Assembly: GCF_015390235.1 (NCBI RefSeq)
Contig: NZ_VUOH01000001.1
Coordinates: 434,001-498,000, forward strand
Direction of reading: 5' to 3'
Length of the DNA: 64,000 nt
Source of the DNA: Quadrisphaera sp. INWT6
GTDB lineage: Bacteria; Actinomycetota; Actinomycetes; Actinomycetales; Quadrisphaeraceae
The translations under genes were made by a program, and so were the position numbers. Below, one piece after another: positions 6,780 to 15,124 of this stretch; the stretch's first letter is position 1; each line of letters opens with the position of its first letter. The notes beneath the pieces were generated by a model that saw nothing but the letters and a program-made list of their open reading frames with translations, was not told where the DNA came from and did not search any database.

Positions 6780-8668
6780 CGGGGGCTGCTGCCGGGGCCG
6801 ACGGGCCCGTCGTCGTCCCGGTCGTCGCCCTCGTCGCCCTCGCCGTCCGCGTCGTCCTCGTCGGCAGCGGTGCGCGAGCGGCCGGGGAGGCGGTCGCGCA
6901 GCGCGGTGCCCACACCGCTCAGCTGGCTGCCGATCTGCTCGCCCAGGCGCGGCAGCGCGGAGACCAGCGGCAGCTCCTCGGTGAGCCCCTCGGCGCGGGC
7001 CATCGTGAGGCCGTCGGTGGCGAGCTGGGCGAGGTCGTCGACGACGACGTAGCGGGCCCGCCAGGTCGGGTCGTACTTGGCGTTGAACCGCCACAGCGAC
7101 TCCATCTGGGAGTGGCTGCCCAGGCGCGTGAGCACCTGGCGGGCGAGGTCGGGCACGCGGCCCTCCTGCTCGCCGGAGACCACCGTGCGGAGCACCGCGA
7201 AGTTGAGGCCGAGCCCCTTCTGGCCGCGCTCGCGCACGTGCTCGGCGGTGGCGATGATCATCGCGTCGACGATGCCGGAGGGCAGGCCCTCGTCGGTGGA
7301 GCGGCGCATCACGTCGAGCGACCAGCCGTCGACGTCGGCCGAGGGCACCCACTGCACGAAGCCGATGACCCTGTCGACGGCGGGGGCCTCCTCGGTGGCG
7401 GCCACCCGCTGGCGGGCCACGGTCAGCAGCAGGTCGGCGTCGGCCGGGTCGGCCAGGCGCGACAGCGTCATCGAGAAGCCGCGCTCGGCGTCGCCGCGGC
7501 GGCTCTGCGCGCTCATGGCCACGAGCTCGGCGCGCATCGCGGGGTCGAGCTCGCCGGCGGTGTGGAAGGAGTACGTCACGCCGGCGCGCCCCACGCGGTT
7601 GTACGCCTGCCGCAGCGACTTCATCGCGTTGCCGGCGAGGGTGAAGGTGGTGCAGTCGAGCACGGCCTCGTCGCCGAGGTAGACCGGGCGCATGCCGGTG
7701 CGCTCGTACACCGGCAGCCAGGGCTCGGCGGCGCCGATCACCAGCACGGTCCAGCCGTTGCGCTCGGCGTAGTCGCGGAAGTCGGCCCAGGCGTCCTCGC
7801 GCTCCTCGGGCGGGCCGACCGGGTCGGGGGAGACCAGGCAGGTGGTGCCGCGCACGGAGTGGGCGACCACGGTCGAGCCGGTGAAGAACCAGTCCTTGTC
7901 GTCGCGCAGGGCGAAGTAGGCCAGGGTGTCGCCGCCCCAGCGGTGCACGACGGCGCGGGCGCGCTCGCGCTCGGCGTCGTGCTCGGCCCGACCGAGCTTC
8001 GGGGCGCGGCGGGGTGCGAAGACCAGCCACAGCACCGTGCAGACCAGGCCGACGCCGATCACGGGGAGGAGCCGGCTCGAGGCCGGCCCGAGCCCGGGCA
8101 CCACGCCGGCCGGGACGCCGACGCGCTGCGCCTCCTCCACGCCGACGAGCCGCCCGGCGGCCTCGCGGGCGTCCTCACCGAACTGCCCGTGGTGGCGGTG
8201 CCCGCCGAAGCCCAGCGTCAGCGCTGCCGTGATGAGCACGGCGGCGACGGCCCCGCCCGCGCCCAGGACCACGGCGCGCACGGCGGCGGCGTGGCTGGGC
8301 AGCACCGGGAAGGCCCGGCGCTGCGTGCTCAGGTAGGCCGCGACCGCCGCGGTGAGCAGCGCCTCCTCGTAGTCGATGCCCTTGACCAGGTGCAGCACCG
8401 TCAGACCGAGGAGCAGGGCCAGCGCCGCGCCCCAGGCCAGGCGGCTGCCGCGGCGCAGGCCGCGCGCGACCACGAGCAGGGTGCACCCGGCCAGCGCGGT
8501 CACGCCGGCCGCGGTCTGCGGCACCAGGAAGGGCGTGAGGCCCAGCAGGGTCTCCAGGCGGCCGCGCAGCGGCGGGAGCGCCGCGGAGAGCAGGGAGAGC
8601 AGGCCGGCGGCAGCCACGACGACGGAAGCGGTGCGCCGGCGGCGGTCTCGACGGACGAGGTGATCCAC
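6776..8668 (-). CDS. DUF2156 membrane protein, phosphatidylglycerol lysyltransferase (MprF/LysX-like)
   Basis: The 630-residue product has six or seven membrane segments in residues 15-240, then a cytosolic GNAT-fold DUF2156 domain (about 245-560) as in MprF and the N-terminal half of mycobacterial LysX. Recognisable blocks are DTLAYFALRDDKDWFFTGS, CLVSPDPVGP, LNFAVLRTVV and a final MESLWRFNAKYDPTWRARYVV. The family transfers amino acids from aminoacyl-tRNA to phosphatidylglycerol, changing surface charge and peptide resistance. No lysyl-tRNA synthetase domain is attached. The C-terminal 45 residues are acidic and disordered. The GTG at 8668 has CAGGAT (minus, 8677-8682) 8 bases upstream. An esterase is divergent. 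Confidence 0.85.
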   Translation of the reverse strand: MDHLVRRDRRRRTASVVVAAAGLLSLLSAALPPLRGRLETLLGLTPFLVPQTAAGVTALAGCTLLVVARGLRRGSRLAWGAALALLLGLTVLHLVKGIDYEEALLTAAVAAYLSTQRRAFPVLPSHAAAVRAVVLGAGGAVAAVLITAALTLGFGGHRHHGQFGEDAREAAGRLVGVEEAQRVGVPAGVVPGLGPASSRLLPVIGVGLVCTVLWLVFAPRRAPKLGRAEHDAERERARAVVHRWGGDTLAYFALRDDKDWFFTGSTVVAHSVRGTTCLVSPDPVGPPEEREDAWADFRDYAERNGWTVLVIGAAEPWLPVYERTGMRPVYLGDEAVLDCTTFTLAGNAMKSLRQAYNRVGRAGVTYSFHTAGELDPAMRAELVAMSAQSRRGDAERGFSMTLSRLADPADADLLLTVARQRVAATEEAPAVDRVIGFVQWVPSADVDGWSLDVMRRSTDEGLPSGIVDAMIIATAEHVRERGQKGLGLNFAVLRTVVSGEQEGRVPDLARQVLTRLGSHSQMESLWRFNAKYDPTWRARYVVVDDLAQLATDGLTMARAEGLTEELPLVSALPRLGEQIGSQLSGVGTALRDRLPGRSRTAADEDDADGEGDEGDDRDDDGPVGPGSSPR

Positions 8669-8777
8669 GAGGGGTCATCCTGCGCCATCGCGCGGCCCGC
8701 CCGCAGGCGCCGTCGGCCGTCCGGTCGACCTCCCACGCGACTCCCACGCGACTCACAGTCGGCCCCCGGTACCTCGC

Positions 8778-9947
8778 GTGGCGCGCTCCCAGGCCGGGGA
8801 GCCACCATCAGCCGTGGCCTCCGCGTCCGCGCCCCTGGCGCTCCCGAGCGCCGGCGAGGTGCCCCGCGCCGTCCTGGACCAGCTGGGGGCCCACCGCGAC
8901 GTGCTCTCCACCTGGTGGCCCGCCGGCGTGCTGGGCGGGCTCGCCGTGCTCCTGGTGGTGCTGGTGGTGGTGCGGCGCCGCCGGGGACGCCGCCCGTGGC
9001 TGGCCGGGAGCGCGGCCGTGCTGGTCCTCGCCCTGGCGCTGGCGGCCGGGGTGAACACCCGGCTGGGGCTGCTGCCCTCGGCGCAGGCCGCCGAGACCCT
9101 GGCCACCGGGCGCGTGCCGGACACCGACGGCGAGGTCACCCAGGTGCAGGTGCCGCTGCGCGACGGCTCGGGGCTCGACCCCAGCGACACCTGGGTCTAC
9201 ACCCCTCCCGGCTACGACCCCGACGACGCCGGCTCGGTCCGCTACCCGGTGGTCTACCTCTTCCACGGCGAGCCGGGCTCCTCGGCCGACTGGTTCACCG
9301 CGGGCGACGTCGCCCACACCGCCGACGTGCTCATCCACGACCGGCTGATCCCCCCGGTCGTCCTCGTGGCCCCCGACCTCACCGCCCCCGACACCGACGA
9401 CACCGAGTGCCTCGACAGCACCCGGCCCGGCGGGCCTCAGGTGGCCACCCACGTGCTCGACGTCGTCAGCTGGGTCGACGCGCACTACGCCACGGCCGCC
9501 GACCCCGCGCACCGGGTGGCCGCGGGGATGTCGATGGGGGGCTACTGCGCCCTCGACCTGGGCCTGCGCCACCAAGACGTCTTCGGCGGCGTCGTCGGGC
9601 TGGAGGCGTTCGGCAGCCCCGGTCCCGGCGGGAGGGACGCCCTGAGCACGAGGGCGGAGTACCGGGCGGCCTCGCCCGTCCACTACCTGCCCCGCCTGCC
9701 CGTCCGGGAGGGCGTGCCGTTCTGGTTCGACCTCGCCGAGGACGGCGACCCGCTCGCGGCGCGGGAGACCCGGCGCGTGGTGAGCGACCTGCGGGCGAAG
9801 GGCCTGCCGGTGCTGCTGCGGGTCGAGCCCGACTCCGAGCACGACTGGGACTTCGCCGCCACCGGCATCGCCCCCGGCCTCACGTGGGTGCTCGACCGGA
9901 TGGGCCTCGCGCCGGCGCCCGAGCCGTCGAGCACCCCGGCGTCCTGA
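8778..9947 (+). CDS. membrane-anchored secreted esterase (esterase D/antigen 85-like alpha/beta hydrolase)
   Basis: The 389-residue protein has two hydrophobic helices (about residues 46-66 and 74-92), then an extracytoplasmic alpha/beta hydrolase domain. Motifs are YTPPGYD, YPVVYLFHGEPGS, the nucleophile elbow GMSMGGYCA (G-x-S-x-G) and a late histidine in EHDWDFAATG. The adjacent divergent gene encodes an MprF-like lipid aminoacylase, and in some Gram-positive bacteria a neighbouring hydrolase removes amino acids from aminoacyl lipids. That role is inference here. The GTG at 8778 is used; a ribosome site is not clear. The gene is convergent with the DUF4349 lipoprotein, 6 bases apart. Confidence 0.82.
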   Translation: MARSQAGEPPSAVASASAPLALPSAGEVPRAVLDQLGAHRDVLSTWWPAGVLGGLAVLLVVLVVVRRRRGRRPWLAGSAAVLVLALALAAGVNTRLGLLPSAQAAETLATGRVPDTDGEVTQVQVPLRDGSGLDPSDTWVYTPPGYDPDDAGSVRYPVVYLFHGEPGSSADWFTAGDVAHTADVLIHDRLIPPVVLVAPDLTAPDTDDTECLDSTRPGGPQVATHVLDVVSWVDAHYATAADPAHRVAAGMSMGGYCALDLGLRHQDVFGGVVGLEAFGSPGPGGRDALSTRAEYRAASPVHYLPRLPVREGVPFWFDLAEDGDPLAARETRRVVSDLRAKGLPVLLRVEPDSEHDWDFAATGIAPGLTWVLDRMGLAPAPEPSSTPAS

Positions 9948-9953
9948 CCGGCG

Positions 9954-10952
9954 TCAGCCCTCGTCGTCGACGTCGGCCGGGCCCGCGGCGGCGGGGGAGG
10001 CCGCGGGCGCGCGCCGCGCCTGCACGCGCCGCACCACCCGCGCCACCCCGAACGCGGCAGCGGTGACCACGGCGGCCGCCACGAGCCACGGGAGCAGCAC
10101 CCCCAGCACCACCAGGGCGCCCGCGACCGCCGCGACCAGGGCGTTCCACCCCGAGGCGAGGCCGCCCAGGAACCCGCCCGCCTCGACGACCGGCGCCTCG
10201 GCGCGGCCGGTGACGTACAGGCTGAGCGTCGCCATCTCGACCTGGCCGGAGAGCACGGCGCGCTGGGCGGTGAGGGAGTCGAGCTCGGCCTGCCGCTGGG
10301 TGAGGGCGCTCTCGGCGGCCACCACCTCCTCGGTGCTCGCAGCGCCGGCGAGCAGAGCGGTGAGCCGCTCGGTGGAGGTGCGCAGCGCCGCGACCCGCGC
10401 GTCCAGGTCGCTGGCCTGCGCGGTCACGTCGGTGGAGGTGACGTCGACGTCGCTGACCTCCCCGAAGCGCCCGAGCTGGTCCAGGGTCGTCGAGAACCCC
10501 TGCGCGGGGACGCGCACGGTGAGCGTCGCGCTGGACGGCCCCTCCTCGGGGGTCTGCACCGAGCGCTGCTCCACCCGGCCCCCGGCGCCCTCGACGTAGA
10601 CGGCGATCTGCTCGGCGGCCGTGGCGGGGGAGTCGACCACGATGCTGGCCGAGCCGGTGGTGATCACCTGGCGGTCGCTGGCGCCGGCGAGGTCGCTGCC
10701 CGCGGCGCCGGCAGCGGGAGCGGGGGCCGCAGCGCTCGCGGCCTCGGCGCTGCTCCCGCCGTCACCGCTCGTCGCCGCGGCGTCGGTGAAGGACTGCGGG
10801 CCGGCGCGGTCCGCGGCGCTCTCGGCTGCTCCGGACCCGCTCGCCGCGGCCCCCGACTCGCTCGCGGAGCAGCCGGCCAGCAGCAGGCCGGTCAGGGCGA
10901 TCGGCACGAGCACGGCAGCGGGGGAGCGCCTCAGCGCGCCGGACCTGTTCAT
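9954..10952 (-). CDS. DUF4349 domain lipoprotein
   Basis: The 332-residue product has a lipobox (LTGLLLAGCSAS, about residues 19-30), an Ala/Ser-rich linker to about residue 95, and the DUF4349 core. The core is recognisable by RQVITTGSASIVV near its start, SATLTVRVPAQGF, and a coiled-coil section with TSTDVTAQASDLDARVAALR and SALTQRQAELDSLTAQ. A C-terminal transmembrane helix (about 280-310) and a basic tail follow, so the protein appears anchored at both ends. DUF4349 proteins are widespread in actinobacteria and their function is not known. The ATG is at 10950-10952. Confidence 0.85.
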   Translation of the reverse strand: MNRSGALRRSPAAVLVPIALTGLLLAGCSASESGAAASGSGAAESAADRAGPQSFTDAAATSGDGGSSAEAASAAAPAPAAGAAGSDLAGASDRQVITTGSASIVVDSPATAAEQIAVYVEGAGGRVEQRSVQTPEEGPSSATLTVRVPAQGFSTTLDQLGRFGEVSDVDVTSTDVTAQASDLDARVAALRTSTERLTALLAGAASTEEVVAAESALTQRQAELDSLTAQRAVLSGQVEMATLSLYVTGRAEAPVVEAGGFLGGLASGWNALVAAVAGALVVLGVLLPWLVAAAVVTAAAFGVARVVRRVQARRAPAASPAAAGPADVDDEG

Positions 10953-11105
10953 GCCCGCCAGACGCGGCTCCCGGCCGGGCCGTTGCAGCGGGACCGGTCC
11001 CGTGACCGGACCGTGATCACTGCGCTGGCGGCGCGCCCGCAGCGGGCCTAGCGTCCTCGCCGGTGTGGTCCAGCCCGGCGGCCGCTGCGACGGTCTGAGG
11101 GCGGG

Positions 11106-11864
11106 GTGGCTGCGGTGCCGGTGTGGCTCGAGGCGGGCGCGTGGGGGCTGGTGGGCGGGCTCGCCCTGGTGCTCGGTGCGGCGGTGGCGTGGTTCGCGAG
11201 GGTGCCGCGGTGGGCCGTGGCCTCGGTGATGGCCTTCGGCGCCGGCGTGCTGATCTCGGCGCTCGCGTTCGAGCTGGTCGACGAGGCGGAGCGCTCCGGC
11301 GGCCTGCTCGCGACGGCGGGCGGGTTCCTCGGTGGCGCGGTCGTCTACGTCGCGGCGAACACGGCGCTGTCCCGGCTCGGGGCGCGCCACCGCAAGCGGT
11401 CGGGCGACCAGCAGCCCAGCGAGGACGAGGACTCCGGCAGCGGCGCCGCCATCGCCGTCGGCGCCCTGCTCGACGGGGTGCCGGAGTCGGTGGTGCTCGG
11501 CCTGTCGCTGCTCAGCGGCGGTGGCGTCGGCGTCGGGGTGCTCGCCGCCGTCTTCATCTCCAACGTGCCCGAGGGGCTCTCGAGCGCCGCCGGCATGCGC
11601 CGCGCGGGCCGCAGCGCCCGCTACGTCTTCGGGGTCTGGGGCGGCATCGCCCTGGCCAGCGGCCTGTCCGCGATGCTCGGCGCGCTGCTGCTGGACGGTG
11701 CGCCCGACCAGCTCGTCGCGGTCATCACCGCCGTCGCGGCCGGGGCGATCCTCGCGATGGTGGCCGACACCATGGTCCCGGAGGCCTTCGAGCGCACCCA
11801 CCTGCTCACGGGGCTCATCACGGCGCTGGGCTTCCTGGCGGCGTTCGCCGTCTCGCGCGCCTGA
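11106..11864 (+). CDS. ZIP-family metal transporter
   Basis: The 252-residue protein has about eight hydrophobic helices. The metal-site helices carry GALLDGVPESVVLGLS and FISNVPEGLSSAAG, which match the paired H/D-x-x-P-E motifs of ZIP (ZRT/IRT-like) transporters; the first His is replaced by Asp. ZIP proteins bring zinc or other divalent cations into the cytoplasm. A hydrophilic loop with acidic residues (SGDQQPSEDEDSG) lies before helix IV. The GTG at 11106 follows GAGGGCGGG; a TAGCGT -10 at 11049-11054 would give a leader of about 45 bases. A second GTG lies 12 bases downstream. The gene is convergent with nicotinamidase. Confidence 0.85.
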   Translation: MAAVPVWLEAGAWGLVGGLALVLGAAVAWFARVPRWAVASVMAFGAGVLISALAFELVDEAERSGGLLATAGGFLGGAVVYVAANTALSRLGARHRKRSGDQQPSEDEDSGSGAAIAVGALLDGVPESVVLGLSLLSGGGVGVGVLAAVFISNVPEGLSSAAGMRRAGRSARYVFGVWGGIALASGLSAMLGALLLDGAPDQLVAVITAVAAGAILAMVADTMVPEAFERTHLLTGLITALGFLAAFAVSRA

Positions 11865-11879
11865 GCGGTCGCGACGGGT

Positions 11880-12482
11880 CTAGAGCACCTCGACGCCGGC
11901 GGCGCGCATCTCGGCGACCGCGCGCTCGTCGTCGCCCTCGGCCAGCTGCACGAAGCGCGTCAGGGCCAGCGGCACCCGCACCGCCAGCCCGCGGGCGGCG
12001 CCGTCCAGCGCCGTGGCCCTCACGCAGTAGTCGCCCGCGAGCCCGACGACGACGATGCGCCGCACCCCGTGCGCGTCGAGCAGGTCTCCCAGCACGGTCG
12101 CCTCGCGGCGGCCGGAGGCGAGGTCGAGCTCGGAGAAGCCGGAGTAGCCGTCCTCCGCGCCGGTGCCCTTGCGCACCCGCGGCGCGCCCTCGGGCACCAC
12201 CAGCGCCGGGTGGAGCTCGGCGCCGGGCGTGCCGGCCACGCAGTGCACGGGCCAGGTCCCGCCGTCGGCGGCGAAGTGCGGGGTGTGCTCGGGGTGCCAG
12301 TCCTGCGTGAACACCACCGGGGAGCCCGCCGCGGTGGCGGCCTCCACCTCGGCGTTCACGAGCGGCACGACCTCCTCGCCGCCGCGCACGTGGAGCGACC
12401 CGGTCGGGTCGGCGAAGTCGACCTGGACGTCCACCACCACCAGCGCCGTTCCCGGCCCGTACGCGAAGCGCTCAGCTGCCAC
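11880..12482 (-). CDS. pncA: nicotinamidase / isochorismatase-family hydrolase
   Basis: The 200-residue enzyme matches nicotinamidase, which converts nicotinamide to nicotinate for NAD salvage. The catalytic Asp is in ALVVVDVQVDF, the metal-binding Asp/His cluster in DWHPEHTPHF, the catalytic Lys in RVRKGTG, and the nucleophilic Cys in GLAGDYCVRATALDG. WPVHCVAGTPGAELHP is also characteristic. I place the start at the GTG at 12480-12482, because CAGGCT (12489-12494, minus strand) lies 6 bases upstream; the longer form would start at GTG 12500. It is divergent from phosphoketolase. Confidence 0.9.
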   Translation of the reverse strand: MAAERFAYGPGTALVVVDVQVDFADPTGSLHVRGGEEVVPLVNAEVEAATAAGSPVVFTQDWHPEHTPHFAADGGTWPVHCVAGTPGAELHPALVVPEGAPRVRKGTGAEDGYSGFSELDLASGRREATVLGDLLDAHGVRRIVVVGLAGDYCVRATALDGAARGLAVRVPLALTRFVQLAEGDDERAVAEMRAAGVEVL

Positions 12483-12535
12483 CCGCCAAGCCTGTCCCAC
12501 CGCGTGAGCCCCGCGCCAGCGGGTAGGTGGGAACC

Positions 12536-14979
12536 GTGACCGACCTCGCCACGCGCCCCGCCGTGCCCGTCGTCCCCGGCGGCGACCTCGTCCCCGACGT
12601 CCTCGACGACGCGGCGCTCGCGGCCGTCGACCACTGGTGGCGCGCCGCGAACTACCTCTCGGTCGGCCAGATCTACCTGCAGGCCGACCCGCTGCAGCGC
12701 GAGCCGCTGGGCCCCGACCACGTCAAGGCCCGCCTCCTCGGCCACTGGGGCACCACGCCCGGGCTCAACTTCGTGTGGAGCCACGTCAACCGCGCCATCC
12801 GCGACCGCGACACCGAGGCGCTGTTCGTGGCCGGCCCCGGGCACGGCGGTCCCGCGGTGGTGGCCAACGCCTGGCTGGAGGGCGCCTGGACCGAGGCCTA
12901 CCCCGACGTCGACCAGACCGAGGAGGGGATGCGCCGGCTGTTCAAGCAGTTCTCCTTCCCCGGCGGCATCCCCAGCCACGCGGCGGCCGACGTGCCCGGC
13001 TCGATCCACGAGGGCGGCGAGCTCGGCTACGCCCTCGTGCACGCCACCGGAGCGGTCTTCGACGACCCCGACCTCGTGGCGGTCTGCGTCATCGGCGACG
13101 GCGAGGCCGAGACCGGCCCGCTGGCGGCCTCGTGGCACGCGAACAAGTTCCTCGACGCGGCGCGCGACGGCGCGGTGCTGCCCGTGCTGCACCTCAACGG
13201 CTACAAGATCGCCAACCCGACGGTGCTGGCGCGGATGAGCGACGACGAGCTGGAGCAGTACCTGCGCGGCACCGGCTGGGAGCCGCTGTGGGTCTCGGGC
13301 CCCGGTGACGGCGAGGACGCGACCCCGTCCACCAGCGCATGGCCCAGGCGCTCGACACGGCCCTGGACACCATCTCCGAGAACCAGCGCGCCGCCCGCGA
13401 GCACGCCGCGGCCCACGACGGCGACCCGGGCGACCGCCCCCGCTGGCCCGTCGTCGTCCTGCGCACCCCCAAGGGCTGGACGGGCCCGCACGACGTCGAC
13501 GGCGAGCCGGTGGCGGGCACGTGGCGCGCCCACCAGGTGCCGCTGTCCGAGGTCCGCTCCGACGAGGGGCACCGCGAGCAGCTCCGCGCGTGGCTCGAGT
13601 CCTACCGCGCCGAGGAGCTCTTCGGCGACGACGGCGCGCCGACGGACGCGGTGCTCGCCAACCGCCCGCGCGACGAGCGGCGCATGAGCGCCAACCCCCG
13701 CACCAACGGCGGCCTGGTCAAGAAGCCGCTGCGACTGCCCGACTTCCGCTCCCACGGCGTCGACGTGCCGCGGCCGGGGGAGCAGATGCACAGCCCGACC
13801 AGCGTCTTCGGCGACTGGCTGCGCGACGTCGTGGCAGCCAACCCCGAGACCTTCCGCCTCTTCGGCCCGGACGAGGTGGCCAGCAACCGGCTCCAGGCCG
13901 TCTTCGACGTCACCGGTCGCCAGCTCGCCGACGGGCCCCGGGAGGGCGACAGCCACGTCCGCCGCGACGGCCGCGTCATGGAGGTGCTCTCCGAGCACCT
14001 GTGCCAGGGCTGGCTGGAGGGGTACCTGCTCACCGGTCGCCACGGCCTGTTCACCAGCTACGAGGCCTTCATCCACATCGTCGACTCGATGGTCAACCAG
14101 CACGCCAAGTGGCTCAAGACCACCCGCCAGCTGGCGTGGCGGCGGCCGCTGGCGTCGCTGAACTACCTGCTCAGCAGCCACGTGTGGCGCCAGGACCACA
14201 ACGGCTTCTCCCACCAGGACCCGGGCTTCATCGACCACGTGGTCACCAAGAAGGCCGAGATCACGCGGGTCTACCTCCCGCCGGACGCCAACACGCTCCT
14301 GTCGACCATGGACCACGTGCTGCGCAGCGAGCACTACGTCAACGTCGTCGTCGCCGGCAAGCAGCAGGCGCTCGACTACCTGACCGTCGACGAGGCCGTC
14401 GCCCACTGCACCCGGGGCCTGGGCCGCTGGGCGTGGGCCTCCAACGACGACGGCGTCGAGCCCGACGTCGTCATCGCGTGCGCCGGTGACATCCCCACGC
14501 AGGAGGCGCTCGCGGCCACCGCGGTCCTGCGCGAGCGGCTCCCCGAGCTGCGCGTGCGCTTCGTGAACGTGGTCGACCTCATGCGGCTGCAGCCGCCGTC
14601 GGAGCACCCCCACGGCCTGGCCGACCGCGAGTACGACGCGCTGTTCACCACCGACAGGCCGGTGCTGTTCGCCTTCCACGGCTACCCGACGCTGGTGCAC
14701 CGCCTGACGTACCGGCGCAACGGCCACCAGAACCTGCACGTGCGCGGGTTCGTCGAGGAGGGCACCACCACGACGCCCTTCGACATGGTGCACCGCAACG
14801 ACCTGGACCGGTTCCGCCTGGTCATGGACGTCATCGACAGGGTCCCCGGGCTCGGCGTCCGGCACGCCGGGCTGCGGCAGGAGATGGCCGACGCCCGCCT
14901 GGCCGCCCGCGCCCACGCGTACGAGACGGGGGAGGACCCGGAGGAGATCAGCGGCTTCCGCTGGGACCCGACCCTCTGA
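12536..14979 (+). pseudogene. xfp: phosphoketolase, reading frame broken by a one-base deletion
   Basis: Two overlapping frames together encode a complete phosphoketolase of about 814 residues, a normal length. This thiamine-diphosphate enzyme cleaves xylulose 5-phosphate (or fructose 6-phosphate) to acetyl phosphate. The first frame has [23 protein letters not shown], and the ThDP motif [14 protein letters not shown] through [12 protein letters not shown]. It reads out of frame after [10 protein letters not shown]. The +2 frame resumes at [10 protein letters not shown] and continues through [13 protein letters not shown] to the C-terminus GFRWDPTL. One extra C in the CCCC run at 13323-13326 would restore continuity. 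The rest is intact, so this is either a recent mutation or a sequencing error. The start is GTG 12536, with AGGTGG at 12525-12530 just upstream; an alternative GTG is at 12527. Confidence 0.88.
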
Positions 14980-15022
14980 GGCCGGCGGTCGCGAGGCGCG
15001 TCGCGACGGCGCGTGCCCGGCC
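14980..15022 (+). terminator. possible terminator hairpin after phosphoketolase
   Basis: GGCCGG (14980-14985) pairs with CCGGCC (15017-15022), and an inner 7-bp stem GTCGCGA/TCGCGAC (14988-14994, 15001-15007) is present. It starts immediately after the stop codon. The stem is interrupted, so confidence is modest. Confidence 0.4.
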
Positions 15023-15124
15023 TGTCACGTACCGTGAGCATATGACTGCGGAGGGTGCGCGCCTGTCGGCCGCGCCCGCCCTCCGTCACCCTGCTGCGCC
15101 ATACTCCCTGACCAGCGGACGCGC

